A model generated the notes under the pieces. The model made no database searches, had not been told where the DNA came from, and was given only the letters and a program-made list of their open reading frames with translations. A stretch of DNA of 64,000 nt from Massilia eurypsychrophila (GTDB lineage Bacteria; Pseudomonadota; Gammaproteobacteria; Burkholderiales; Burkholderiaceae_D). The DNA lies in assembly GCF_002760655.1 (NCBI RefSeq), contig NZ_PDOC01000001.1:534559-598558 (forward strand). Direction: 5' to 3'. Position numbers and translations under genes: made by a program. Positions 8,025-15,906 of this stretch are shown here, in pieces (within the stretch, counting starts at the first letter, position 1; each line of letters opens with the position of its first letter).

Positions 8025-8645
8025 TTGGTATTCTGTCACCCACCTGGAGCTACTCTTGACTCAACCCTTACCGTCGCCATCGCTTTGCTGGCAGCCTTGG
8101 CCTCCCCCGCGTTTGCAGGGCAGTTTGCCTGCAACGCACTCTCGACCAAAAAGATTGATTGCGTCGAGGAAATACGGAGCATCGTGACCGACCGCTTTAC
8201 GACCCGTTACCCGGCTTCGAAATATAAGCTCGTCGTTGTGTCCGGCGTCGCGCATTACCCTAACGGTGCCTTTTCCGGTTCCGCTTCAGTGTGGCTCAGC
8301 GCCCCCGGGCAGGATTCGCCCGAAGTCGCTAGCTGGGCGATGCACCATTTTTCGAGCTCCAAGCCAGGCGAGGACGCACTCGAGTCCGAAAAAGAGGCAA
8401 TCCAAGGTGCGACGCGTGAAGTCATGATTAAGCTCGGGATGGCTGCGCCGGCAACGGCCAAGGCCAAGGCCAAGGCCAAGGCCTATGACCCGGGTCTCAC
8501 CTTCCGTCAATGCCGTAACGTCCCGGTGGAGGAAATGGAAACTGTGGTGAAAAACGTTTGCGATGCTGGTACCTACGGACCGACCAACTGCCGCGATGAG
8601 GCGTCAGGGGTGCTTCGAACCGTGAACAAACGGGTTTGCGATTGA
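8025..8645 (+). CDS. Cysteine-containing exported protein of unknown function
   Basis: A frame of 206 aa. The hydrophobic stretch TVAIALLAALASPAFA followed by GQF is a good Sec signal with cleavage after AFA. The mature part has six Cys (FACN, IDCVE, RQCRN, NVCDA, TNCRD, RVCD), suggesting disulfides, and an internal AKAKAKAKAKA run produced by four to five copies of a 6-bp GGCCAA unit (about 8456-8482). The first codon is uncertain: the TTG at 8025 leaves an unusual leader before the hydrophobic segment and no strong RBS is seen, so the 5' end may be altered. A strong terminator follows. No family is recognised. Confidence 0.6.
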   Translation: MVFCHPPGATLDSTLTVAIALLAALASPAFAGQFACNALSTKKIDCVEEIRSIVTDRFTTRYPASKYKLVVVSGVAHYPNGAFSGSASVWLSAPGQDSPEVASWAMHHFSSSKPGEDALESEKEAIQGATREVMIKLGMAAPATAKAKAKAKAYDPGLTFRQCRNVPVEEMETVVKNVCDAGTYGPTNCRDEASGVLRTVNKRVCD

Positions 8646-8681
8646 GGTTCGCGGTCGCCACAGAGGTAGCGTAGCAGCACA

Positions 8682-8710
8682 AAGGCCAGCTCAGCTGGCC
8701 TTATTCTTTT
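8682..8710 (+). terminator. Rho-independent terminator
   Basis: A perfect 9-bp stem AAGGCCAGC (8682-8690) with GCTGGCCTT (8694-8702), followed by ATTCTTTT. It ends the secreted-protein transcript that stops at 8645. Confidence 0.85.
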
Positions 8711-8765
8711 GGCCTGCGGGTTCCGAGCGTCATCGCCGTGTTGCTCGCTAGCGCTATACTACGGC

Positions 8766-8912
8766 ATGACCAAAATCGCAAGAGCGAGCCGCGCCGCCGA
8801 TGAGTGGCTGAAGCGACTCGACATCCCGGTCGACGAGCTGCTGGCGTACAAGGCCCGGCTGCTCGCGGAACCGAAGCTTTCAGCGCCACCGCCGCCTGCT
8901 CGAGGTATTTAG
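8766..8912 (+). CDS. Possible 48-aa small protein
   Basis: A short frame starting MTKIARASRAADEW, with an amphipathic helical centre (LDIPVDELLAYKARLLAE) and a Pro-rich end. TATACT lies 7 bases before the ATG and there is no RBS, so it would have to be translated from a nearly leaderless message. Kept as a candidate because the composition is protein-like; it could also be chance. Confidence 0.3.
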   Translation: MTKIARASRAADEWLKRLDIPVDELLAYKARLLAEPKLSAPPPPARGI

Positions 8913-8961
8913 GTCTGAGCGACGCTCAACGTGCGTGTGCACACAATCAGAATGGCTGTGG

Positions 8962-9132
8962 TCACACGTGCAACAGCATCATCTGCTCTTGGACGTCGGC
9001 CGGCGCGTTTGTGCCCGCGACGACCTGGCGCCACTGATGGCTGGCGTACGGCCCAGCGCTGTAGCCGAACAAGTCGTTTTCACTGATGGCCGCCGATGAC
9101 CAAGGCCCGATGCGTTGCAGTCCCCGCGCCAT
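8962..9132 (-). CDS. Possible 56-aa small protein or 3' part of a broken gene
   Basis: A minus-strand frame beginning MARGLQRIGPWSS and ending EQMMLLHV, of normal protein-like composition. The frame stays open upstream of the ATG to about 9197, where it overlaps the end of the next minus-strand frame (9150-9500) in a different phase. The two may be pieces of one gene separated by a frameshift. No RBS or family is recognised. Confidence 0.3.
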   Translation of the reverse strand: MARGLQRIGPWSSAAISENDLFGYSAGPYASHQWRQVVAGTNAPADVQEQMMLLHV

Positions 9133-9149
9133 CTGTAGGAGCCAGTGCG

Positions 9150-9500
9150 TCAGCGCCTGGTTGCCCCGATGCGGGCATTGAGCGACGCCGTGGCCGCTTC
9201 ATCGGACGTGGGTGCTCGACAGGATATGGACCCGTAGAAGCCGCCACCGCGGTCGCGCTCATTGAACAGCTCAATGCTGCATTGCTCGGTTGGGTGCGCT
9301 GCATGGAATGCCCGCATCTCGACCACCATCTCGCGGAAGGCGGCCAGCTCAGCCGATGGCATGGCCCCTAACAGTTGCAGCAGCTTGGCCAGGTTCACGA
9401 CTAGGACGGTGTAGCTCACGCCCGCCGGCGCCGGCGCCGGCGCCAGCTCCAGGTCGATTTCATTGATGAACTTCTTGATCGGGGCAAGCCGCAGCGTCAC
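9150..9500 (-). CDS. Hypothetical protein
   Basis: A 116-aa frame with a GTG start and only a weak upstream AGG. It has a Pro-Ala run (LAPAPAPAG) produced by a GC-only hexamer repeat, then a helical segment (LAKLLQLLGAMPSAELAAFREM). No motif is recognised. It may be the 5' part of a gene whose 3' part is the frame at 8962-9132. It lies inside the island, so it is likely accessory. Confidence 0.4.
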   Translation of the reverse strand: MTLRLAPIKKFINEIDLELAPAPAPAGVSYTVLVVNLAKLLQLLGAMPSAELAAFREMVVEMRAFHAAHPTEQCSIELFNERDRGGGFYGSISCRAPTSDEAATASLNARIGATRR

Positions 9501-9671
9501 CGCTGCGTTGTACCTGAACAGCCCCGCAAGAAACTGTCGGGCCTGTTCCTTTCACTGTCGGGCTTTTTTACGAGTAGGGTGACTCGCCGCCAAGCAGAGC
9601 GAGCTCTCGGCAGTTACTGCGGGGTAAGCTGGAATAGTCATTTCGACAACGTGGTAATAGTTGGATAAATC

Positions 9672-9699
9672 TTTCCTGATAATAGCCATTATCAGGAAA
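9672..9699. repeat. Perfect 12-bp hairpin
   Basis: TTTCCTGATAAT (9672-9683) and ATTATCAGGAAA (9688-9699) form a perfect stem with a 4-base loop AGCC. It stands alone in a gene-free stretch about 115 bases before the palindrome array. There is no T-tract on either side, so it is more likely a protein-binding or recombination site than a terminator. Confidence 0.6.
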
Positions 9700-9814
9700 C
9701 ATGCTGCGATACCATTTACTGGACCTGTTGCATGCGGCCCAGCTCTCGCATTCATAAGGTTTGGACTTTGGTTGAAGCCGGCGCGGCGGTAGACTAGGAG
9801 TCGAACTGTGCAGT

Positions 9815-10270
9815 GAAAAGGTCCTGATAGGGCAGTTTCTGTTGGGCGCAAAACACGCAGCTGCGGCGACTGGCGGCAACCAATACGAGAAACGTGTCCT
9901 AGTAGGACACTTTCTGTTGGGGTCAGAGAGCGGTCACAACTGGTGGCGGTAACCGAGTTAGGAAAAGTGCCCTATATGGACACTTTCTGCCGTGTCAGAG
10001 AGCGCGGCCAAGGGCTTGTAGGGCAAACGGCAGGTAAGAGTGTTCTCGTAGGACACTTCTATTTAGACCGAGAGCAGTCACCACTATGGTAACCGACAGG
10101 AAAAATGTCCTAGTAGGACACTTTCTGTTGAGGCCGGAGGACGGTTAGTTTTGGTGGGGGAACCTGGCAGGGGAAAGCGTCCTAGTAGGACACTTTCTAT
10201 CGAGGGCCAACGGGCAGCCAGGACTCGCGGAGGCAAGGTGCAGGGAAAGTGTCCTACTAGGACACTTTCT
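9815..10270. repeat. Array of seven regularly spaced palindromes (period about 72 bp)
   Basis: Seven copies of a palindrome of the type GTGTCCTAGTAGGACAC, each flanked by GAAA on the left and TTTCT on the right, begin at about 9815, 9889, 9962, 10034, 10100, 10173 and 10245, with spacings of 74, 73, 72, 66, 73 and 72. The copy at 10245-10270 is a perfect palindrome in its core; the outermost left copy is the most degenerate. The intervening 40-48 bases are related but divergent (several share GAGAGCGGTCAC and GGTAACCG), so the array is a degenerate tandem repeat with a conserved palindromic head. It ends 82 bases from the 3' end of hipA. No coding function is apparent. Confidence 0.85.
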
Positions 10271-10351
10271 GCGCTGCCAGGGAGCTGCCGTGGCTATTGA
10301 CGGGTAACCGCATTGGTGCCCGGTGAGTGGCACCGTCTGCGAGGTACCCGG

Positions 10352-11698
10352 TCAGGCTGGCGGCATCTGTTCAAGTGCGCCCGCTGCGGCAAGCAGGCCG
10401 CCCAGAATTTTGTCGGCAACCTTTTCCGAAAATCCCACAGGAAGCTCGCCGCGGACTTTGTCTACAATTGCGGGCGTGCGGGCAATGAAATCGAGCAGGA
10501 GCGGTTCGGCGTCTGCGCCGTAGCCGACCGCTTTCGCAGTGCTATTAAAGTGTCGCCGCTGTATGCTATGTGCGAGGTAGTGGCGGTTGCTTCCGAGTAG
10601 CGCCATTGCCATCTTGAGCTTGTGTTCGGCCCACTGATTGGGTCCAGGGCCGATGACTGGATAGCCGGACATCACATCATAGATGGGCGTCAGCTTGAAT
10701 CGACCGGCCCCCGCGAGTAGTTGGATACTGAAATTTTTGGCGTGGCCATCGGGTGCGCGCAGCATCCAAAACAGAATTTGCGAGGCCATGAGCGTGTGCA
10801 TGTCGGCAGCGCTTTGCTGCGATTGTTGCAGCAAGGTAAACATCTGTTTTAACCCCGGCCCGCCGTCATTTTCGTATTTCAAGAGCGGAGATGTTCCCGT
10901 TGCCTGGCAAAAATCCTCCTGAACAAGCCGGAACAGCTTCTTCCCGTTGGTCGACCGCAGGCGGTCAAAGCGCTCGACGACGAGCACCCGTTGCGCGCCG
11001 AACGTCGCAATCTCGGCATTTGCCGTGGGCAGCCCGTACTCCTTGAACAGCCGCAGGCATAGCCACTCGTTATCGACCGACGTGGTGAAGTCGGCTCTTT
11101 TTCCGCCTACCATCCCGATTGGGAGCTTGAAGATGTGCGTTGTCGGCGTGGCGCCGCGCGGCTTCATCCATTTGCCATCCCACCACAGAAAGGCGTCCTT
11201 TTCTTGCGCGCCGGCGAGAGAAATCCGGAAGTCGTCGTCGGGGTCCTCTGGCGCACCGTGCCGCTCCAAGTTCACAACTTCGAGCAGATGCCGCTCGATG
11301 GCATCCTCATCGACGGCAACGCCGTCGACCTCGGTCAGTCCCTCCGGTTTAGTGCCTTCTGGCAGGAGCTGCAAGGCGCCGACACAGTCACGGCCAACGG
11401 CCGCGAGAAGGTCGAAAGGGTCGAGCGAACCTGTCTTAAACCGGGTCGCAACACGTTTGCGAATGATGTCACTATCCGGCAGCAAGCCCTCGAAGTAGTT
11501 CGAGACACTAGCTCCTTTAAGCGGCTCGTTGTGGATATTGAAGGGCAAAGACAGCGAGATTGGGCGGCCGAGCTTGGAGTGACGCCATGTAGCGTCGTAT
11601 GCCAGTTCGGAATCCCCATTGGCGTTGACCGTCCAGCGGCCGACGTAGTCGCCATTGGCCCAGAGGTGGAGTGTTTGGCTGTGTGAGCGGCGACCCAT
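10352..11698 (-). CDS. hipA: HipA-type serine/threonine kinase toxin
   Basis: A 448-aa protein, close to the 440 aa of E. coli HipA. The N-terminal subdomain (about 1-110, with SVSNYFEGLLPDS) and the kinase core are present: the phospho-loop region RISLAGAQEKDAFL, the catalytic loop DGHAKNFS and the metal-binding LTPIYDVMS, equivalent to E. coli Asp309 and Asp332. HipA phosphorylates glutamyl-tRNA synthetase in E. coli and causes growth arrest; it acts with HipB as antitoxin and corepressor. The ATG at 11698 follows the hipB stop by two bases, so translation is coupled. It lies in the tRNA-Thr island, where it may help maintain the element. The kinase looks intact. Confidence 0.95.
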   Translation of the reverse strand: MGRRSHSQTLHLWANGDYVGRWTVNANGDSELAYDATWRHSKLGRPISLSLPFNIHNEPLKGASVSNYFEGLLPDSDIIRKRVATRFKTGSLDPFDLLAAVGRDCVGALQLLPEGTKPEGLTEVDGVAVDEDAIERHLLEVVNLERHGAPEDPDDDFRISLAGAQEKDAFLWWDGKWMKPRGATPTTHIFKLPIGMVGGKRADFTTSVDNEWLCLRLFKEYGLPTANAEIATFGAQRVLVVERFDRLRSTNGKKLFRLVQEDFCQATGTSPLLKYENDGGPGLKQMFTLLQQSQQSAADMHTLMASQILFWMLRAPDGHAKNFSIQLLAGAGRFKLTPIYDVMSGYPVIGPGPNQWAEHKLKMAMALLGSNRHYLAHSIQRRHFNSTAKAVGYGADAEPLLLDFIARTPAIVDKVRGELPVGFSEKVADKILGGLLAAAGALEQMPPA

Positions 11699-11700
11699 GA

Positions 11701-11964
11701 TTACCACTCCACCGAGCTGCTTGCAGTCGACGTATCGCGCTCGCCCAGCTGTAGCTCCAGCTCGAGGGCTGAACACCAGCTCAGGAGTTGCTTTACGCTG
11801 ATTTCGTCGGCATGACTCTCAAGATAGGAGATGCGATTCTGGCTCAAGCCGACACGTGTCGCTACAGCTGCCTGGGTGAGCTTGTGCCGCTTGCGGGTTG
11901 ATATGAGCAGCTGACCGAGTTGGGCCGCTGTGAGCAGAAGATGAGATGTGGGCGAGAGGGACAT
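11701..11964 (-). CDS. hipB: HipB-type antitoxin and operon repressor
   Basis: An 87-aa XRE-family protein: helix-turn-helix at about residues 30-55 (LTQAAVATRVGLSQNRISYLE) followed by a helix used for dimerisation and a flexible, serine-rich tail that ends in Trp, as E. coli HipB does. It should neutralise HipA and repress the operon. ATG at 11964. Three TATCYG...CRGATA palindromes lie in the upstream 130 bases, one of them between the -35 and -10 boxes. Confidence 0.93.
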   Translation of the reverse strand: MSLSPTSHLLLTAAQLGQLLISTRKRHKLTQAAVATRVGLSQNRISYLESHADEISVKQLLSWCSALELELQLGERDTSTASSSVEW

Positions 11965-11970
11965 GTGCGT

Positions 11971-12091
11971 TATCCGTTATTCAGATAGATTGATTTTATC
12001 TGAAATTCGGCTAAAGTCAATACAGCTGGATAACGGATATGTCAGATATAGCTGGGAAGCAGATAAAGTAGTTTTATCCGCATATCGGATA
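11971..12091 (-). promoter_or_regulatory. hipBA promoter with three HipB-type operators
   Basis: On the minus strand TTGACT (12015-12020) and TAAAAT (11993-11998) are separated by 16 bases. Three 17-bp palindromes of the form TATCYG-N5-CRGATA occur: 11971-11987, 11997-12013 (one base off consensus, overlapping the -10 and spacer) and 12075-12091 (perfect). Extra half sites CGGATA and CAGATA lie at about 12035-12048. E. coli HipB binds TATCC-N8-GGATA operators, so these are almost certainly HipB sites with a one-base shorter spacer. Confidence 0.85.
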
Positions 12092-12239
12092 AATGGAGTG
12101 CGAGCGTCGAGCAGGCGAAAGGGGCGTGCGTGCCTGCGCTCGTGTGTATTGCTCCAAAGTTGAGTGTGGGAGCAGTGGTATAGCGTTGCCGTGGGGGGAT
12201 GATTGCAGCATTATTAATGCAGCAAATACTCCAGAAACG

Positions 12240-12276
12240 ACAAAGGGCTACAGGCGAATTCGCTGTAACCCTTTGA
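12240..12276 (-). terminator. Hairpin following tRNA-Thr
   Basis: Imperfect stem AAAGGG (12242-12247) with CCCTTT (12269-12274) enclosing TACAG/CTGTA and the palindrome GCGAATTCGC. It lies directly 3' of the minus-strand tRNA and probably ends its transcript, replacing the original terminator near 5750. Confidence 0.5.
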
Positions 12277-12282
12277 TTTTAT

Positions 12283-12358
<76 letters not shown>

Positions 12359-12377
12359 ATGGGTGCGAATTATACCG

Positions 12378-12869
12378 CTATTTGATGACTGTCAGCGTCG
12401 GCCGCCCGCCTTTTTTGGGTGGCTCGTTGTTATCGTCGGGAATCAGCGACAGCTCAGGGGCGCTCTTTTCAGCGGCCGCGCTCGGCACCGCCGACAAGGC
12501 CGGCGCGGCAGCCGCTGGCACCTCGACGGCGGGCGCCGCGGTGCTCTCGGCAGAGGTGCTGCTGACCTCGAACGCCATCCCCTGGCCGTTCTCGTTGGCA
12601 TAGATCGCCAGCACATTTTGCACCGGCACGTAGATCTCGCGTGAGACGCCGCCGAAGCGCGCGTTAAAGCGCACCGCGTCGTTGTCCATCTTCAGGCCGG
12701 AGGTCGCGCCGAAGCTGATGTTGAGGACGATTTCGCCCTTCTTCACGTACTCCATCGGTACCGTCGTGGCGGCATCGACCTTGACGGCGAGGTAGGGCGT
12801 GAAGCCGCTGTCGGTGCACCACTCGTAGATGGCGCGCAGCATGTAGGGTTTGGTTGAGATGTCAGGCAT
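12378..12869 (-). CDS. sspB: ClpXP adaptor SspB
   Basis: A 163-aa protein. Residues 1-110 match the SspB peptide-binding fold (MPDISTKPYMLRAIYEWC; GEIVLNISFGATSGLKM; FNARFGGVSREIYVP), followed by a long Ala/Pro-rich linker and the C-terminal ClpX-binding tail GGRPTLTVIK, equivalent to RPxLxVVK in E. coli. SspB delivers ssrA-tagged and other substrates to ClpXP. The ATG at 12869 begins the conserved region; an upstream in-frame start would add 21 unconserved residues. It follows sspA on the same strand, as in E. coli. Confidence 0.93.
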   Translation of the reverse strand: MPDISTKPYMLRAIYEWCTDSGFTPYLAVKVDAATTVPMEYVKKGEIVLNISFGATSGLKMDNDAVRFNARFGGVSREIYVPVQNVLAIYANENGQGMAFEVSSTSAESTAAPAVEVPAAAAPALSAVPSAAAEKSAPELSLIPDDNNEPPKKGGRPTLTVIK

Positions 12870-12994
12870 GTTCTGGGAAAAGAATGTTGCGGGTGATACT
12901 TCGGTAGTGCGGGCAGGAATGCGCGCTTGCACGCCAGTCTACTGCGACTGGCCGAACGGTGTCGCCGCTCTGGCGTGCAAGCTTTTTCTACTGA

Positions 12995-13606
12995 TTAACG
13001 ACGCATGACTTTCTCGGACGGCGTCAGCGCTTCGATGTAGGCAGGGCGCGAGAAGATGCGCTCAGCGTACTTCATCAGCGGCGCTGCCGTCTTCGACAGC
13101 TCGATACCGTAATGGTCGAGGCGCCACAGCAATGGCGCGACGGCCACGTCGAGCATCGAGAACTCGTCGCCAAGCATGTACTTGTTCTTCAGGAACAGCG
13201 GCGCGAGCGTGGTCAGGCGGTCGCGGATTTCGGCGCGCGCCTTGTCGTGGCTCTTGTCGTTGGCCTTCGCGCGTTCGCTCTCGAGCACGTGGACGTGGAC
13301 GAACAGTTCTTTCTCGAAATTGAACAGCATCAGGCGCGCACGCGCGCGCATCAGCGGGTCGGCCGGCATCAGCTGCGGATGCGGGAAGCGCTCGTCGATG
13401 TACTCGTTGATGATGTTCGATTCGTACAGGATCAGCTCACGCTCGACCAGGATCGGCACCTGGCCGTACGGGTTCATCGTCGAGATGTCTTCCGGCTTGT
13501 TGAACAGGTCGACGTCGCGCACTTCGAAGTCCATGCCCTTTTCAAACAGGACCAGGCGGCAGCGTTGGGAGAAGGGGCACGTGGTGCCGGAGTAGAGAAC
13601 CATCAT
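12995..13606 (-). CDS. sspA: Stringent starvation protein A (GST-fold RNA polymerase-associated protein)
   Basis: A 203-aa protein with an N-terminal thioredoxin-like glutathione S-transferase domain (LYSGTTCPFSQRCRLVL; NPYGQVPILVER with the cis-Pro; ESNIINEYIDERFPHP) and a C-terminal helical domain. In E. coli SspA binds RNA polymerase and adjusts transcription in stationary phase and acid stress. AAGGA lies 10 bases before the ATG pair. In betaproteobacteria it typically follows the cytochrome bc1 genes, as here. Confidence 0.93.
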   Translation of the reverse strand: MMVLYSGTTCPFSQRCRLVLFEKGMDFEVRDVDLFNKPEDISTMNPYGQVPILVERELILYESNIINEYIDERFPHPQLMPADPLMRARARLMLFNFEKELFVHVHVLESERAKANDKSHDKARAEIRDRLTTLAPLFLKNKYMLGDEFSMLDVAVAPLLWRLDHYGIELSKTAAPLMKYAERIFSRPAYIEALTPSEKVMRR

Positions 13607-13630
13607 TTTTATAGTTCCTTAGAAACAAAG

Positions 13631-13688
13631 GGGGTGAAACGGCTAGCGGCTCACCCCAAAGTGATCGCCCGCGAAGTTCACGGGCGAT
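13631..13688 (-). promoter_or_regulatory. Two intercistronic hairpins between petC and sspA
   Basis: GGGGTGA (13631-13637) pairs with TCACCCC (13651-13657) and ATCGCCCG (13664-13671) pairs with CGGGCGAT (13681-13688). Neither is followed by a good T-tract on the minus strand. They may partly terminate or stabilise the bc1 message and so lower sspA expression relative to petABC. Confidence 0.5.
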
Positions 13689-13695
13689 GAATGAC

Positions 13696-14457
13696 TTACT
13701 TGACGTCTTTCCAGTACGATACCGACAGGCGCCAGCACAGCAGCGAGAACAGCGACAGGAACAGCAGCACCCACACGCCGAGACGCTTGCGCGTGCCTTG
13801 CGCCGGTTCGGCCATCCACTCGAGATAGCTGACCAGGTCAGCCGTCGCGGTGTCGAATTCCATCTGGTTCATCGTGCCGGGCGCGACCTGCTCGAAGCCG
13901 GCGAACTTGTGCACCGTCTTGGTGGCGTCGTGCGGATCCTTCTCGTCGACCATCTTGACAGTGCGAATGCCCTGCAGCTGCCACATCGCGTGCGGCATTG
14001 CCACGTTCGGCAACACCATGTTGTTCCAGCCGGTCGGACGGGTGTCGTCCTTGTAGAAAGTACGCAGGTAGGTGTACAGGTAGTCGCCGCCGGTGCCGGC
14101 CGGCGATGCCTTGGCGCGCGCGATGACCGACAGGTCAGGCGGTACCGCGCCGAACCAGGCCTTCGCGTCGGCCGGACGCAGCGACGTCGTCATCAGGTCG
14201 CCGACCTTGTCAGCCGAGAACAACAGGTTGTTCTTGATCTGGTCTTCGGTCAGGCCCAGGTCCTTCAGGCGGTTGTAACGCATGTTGACCGCCGAGTGGC
14301 AGTTCAGGCAATAGTTGACGAACAGCTTGGCGCCGTTTTGCAGCGAGGTCAGGCTCGTGCGCTCCGGTGCCTTGTCGAGCGGGATCCCGCCTTCGCTGGC
14401 AAATGCCAGGCCTGGCAGCAACGCCAGGATGGCGATTAGTTGTTTCGTGAAATTCAT
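13696..14457 (-). CDS. petC: Cytochrome c1 of the bc1 complex
   Basis: A 253-aa protein with signal peptide (cleavage after AFA at residue 20), haem c motif CLNCH (residues 50-54), an axial-Met candidate in NVAMPHAMW and a C-terminal transmembrane anchor (about 228-249) ending in WKDVK. It passes electrons from the Rieske centre to soluble cytochrome c in the periplasm. It is the last gene of petABC, 34 bases after petB. Confidence 0.96.
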   Translation of the reverse strand: MNFTKQLIAILALLPGLAFASEGGIPLDKAPERTSLTSLQNGAKLFVNYCLNCHSAVNMRYNRLKDLGLTEDQIKNNLLFSADKVGDLMTTSLRPADAKAWFGAVPPDLSVIARAKASPAGTGGDYLYTYLRTFYKDDTRPTGWNNMVLPNVAMPHAMWQLQGIRTVKMVDEKDPHDATKTVHKFAGFEQVAPGTMNQMEFDTATADLVSYLEWMAEPAQGTRKRLGVWVLLFLSLFSLLCWRLSVSYWKDVK

Positions 14458-14491
14458 GTAAAGAGTCCTTTTGCGCTTGTGATGTCGTCGA

Positions 14492-15904
14492 TTAGTGCGG
14501 CTGGAAAGTCACACGTTTCGGCACCGGCTTGAAGGTGCCCATCGCGCTCCACCATGGCATCAACAGGAAGAAGCTGAAGTACAGCAGCGTGCACACCTGC
14601 GAGACGACGCCGCCGATCGGGCTCGGCGCCTGGGTGCCGAGGTAGCCGAGGATGACGAACGACAGGCCGAACACGATGTAGACATACTTGTGCCAGTCCG
14701 GACGGTAGCGGATCGAGCGCACCGGCGAGTGGTCCAGCCACGGCAGGCCGGCGATGATCATCACCGATGCGCCGAAGAACACCACGCCCCAGAACTTGGC
14801 GTCGAGGACCTGCGGCAGCATGCCGATGATCATCAGGATGCCGACCACGGCGATGATCGCCTTGGTCTTGGACGACAGGCGCGACTTGAGCCAGATGAAC
14901 ACGACGTAAGCGGCAACCACAGCCATCATGACGTACATGAAATCGGCGGTGGTGGCGCGCAGCACCGAGTAGAACGGCGTGAAGTACCAGGTGGGCGCAA
15001 TGTGCAGCGGGGTCTTGAGCGAATCGGCCGGGATGAAGTTGTTGTACTCCAGGAAGTAGCCGCCCATCTCAGGGGCGAAGAAGATCACCGCGCTGAAGAT
15101 CAGCAGGAACACCGACACGCCGAACAGGTCGTGGTAGGTGTAGTACGGGTGCGACGGCACGGCGTCGAGCGGATGGCCGTCCGGGCCCAGCGTATCCTTG
15201 ACTTCGATGCCGTCCGGGTTGTTCGAGCCCACTTCGTGCAGTGCGATCAGGTGCGCCATGACCAGGCCGAGGATAACCAGCGGAATGGCGATGACGTGGA
15301 AGGCGAAGAAGCGGTTCAAGGTGGCGTCGGAGACGACGTAGTCGCCGCGGATCCACAGCGACAGGTCCGGCCCGATCAGCGGAATGGCGCCGAACAGGTT
15401 GACGATCACCTGGGCGCCCCAGTACGACATCTGGCCCCATGGCAGCAGGTAGCCGAAGAACGCCTCGGCCATCAGCGCGAGGAAGATGCCGAAGCCGAAC
15501 AGCCAGATCAGTTCGCGTGGCTTGCGGTACGAGCCGTACAAGAGGCCGCGCGTCATGTGCAGGTAGATGACGATGAAGAACGCCGACGCGCCGGTCGAGT
15601 GCATGTAGCGCACCAGCCAGCCCCACGGCACTTCGCGCATGATGTACTCGACCGAGCCGAAGGCCAGGTTGGCGTCCGGCTTGTAGTGCATCGTCAGGAA
15701 AATGCCGGTGACGATCTGCAGCACCAGAATCAGGGTCGCCAGGATGCCGAAAATGTACCAGAAGTTGAAGTTTTTCGGCGCGTAGTACTTGCCCCACTGG
15801 TCATTCCACAGCTTGGTCAGCGGAAAGCGGTCGTCGACCCAGCCCAGTGCCTTTTCGGCAACCGGCGCATCGGCAGGGAATTTGGTTTCTTTAAAAGCTG
15901 CCAT
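14492..15904 (-). CDS. petB: Cytochrome b of the bc1 complex
   Basis: A 470-aa multi-spanning membrane protein. It contains the haem-ligand regions ([32 protein letters not shown]), the quinol-site WG and PEW-type segments ([29 protein letters not shown]) and at least nine hydrophobic helices. The canonical Qo PEWY is altered to PTWY here, a change seen in several proteobacteria. The ATG follows the petA stop by two bases. It forms the quinol-oxidising core of complex III. Confidence 0.95.
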   Translation of the reverse strand: MAAFKETKFPADAPVAEKALGWVDDRFPLTKLWNDQWGKYYAPKNFNFWYIFGILATLILVLQIVTGIFLTMHYKPDANLAFGSVEYIMREVPWGWLVRYMHSTGASAFFIVIYLHMTRGLLYGSYRKPRELIWLFGFGIFLALMAEAFFGYLLPWGQMSYWGAQVIVNLFGAIPLIGPDLSLWIRGDYVVSDATLNRFFAFHVIAIPLVILGLVMAHLIALHEVGSNNPDGIEVKDTLGPDGHPLDAVPSHPYYTYHDLFGVSVFLLIFSAVIFFAPEMGGYFLEYNNFIPADSLKTPLHIAPTWYFTPFYSVLRATTADFMYVMMAVVAAYVVFIWLKSRLSSKTKAIIAVVGILMIIGMLPQVLDAKFWGVVFFGASVMIIAGLPWLDHSPVRSIRYRPDWHKYVYIVFGLSFVILGYLGTQAPSPIGGVVSQVCTLLYFSFFLLMPWWSAMGTFKPVPKRVTFQPH

Positions 15905-15906
15905 GA

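Noticed and set aside
9815..10270. CRISPR array
   Set aside because: The repeats are degenerate, the intervening segments (about 40-48 nt) share sequence with each other, and no cas gene is nearby. It is a degenerate tandem repeat with palindromic heads.
12093..12280. Short plus-strand frame between hipB and tRNA-Thr
   Set aside because: It runs into the tRNA gene and its terminator and has no RBS or protein-like composition.
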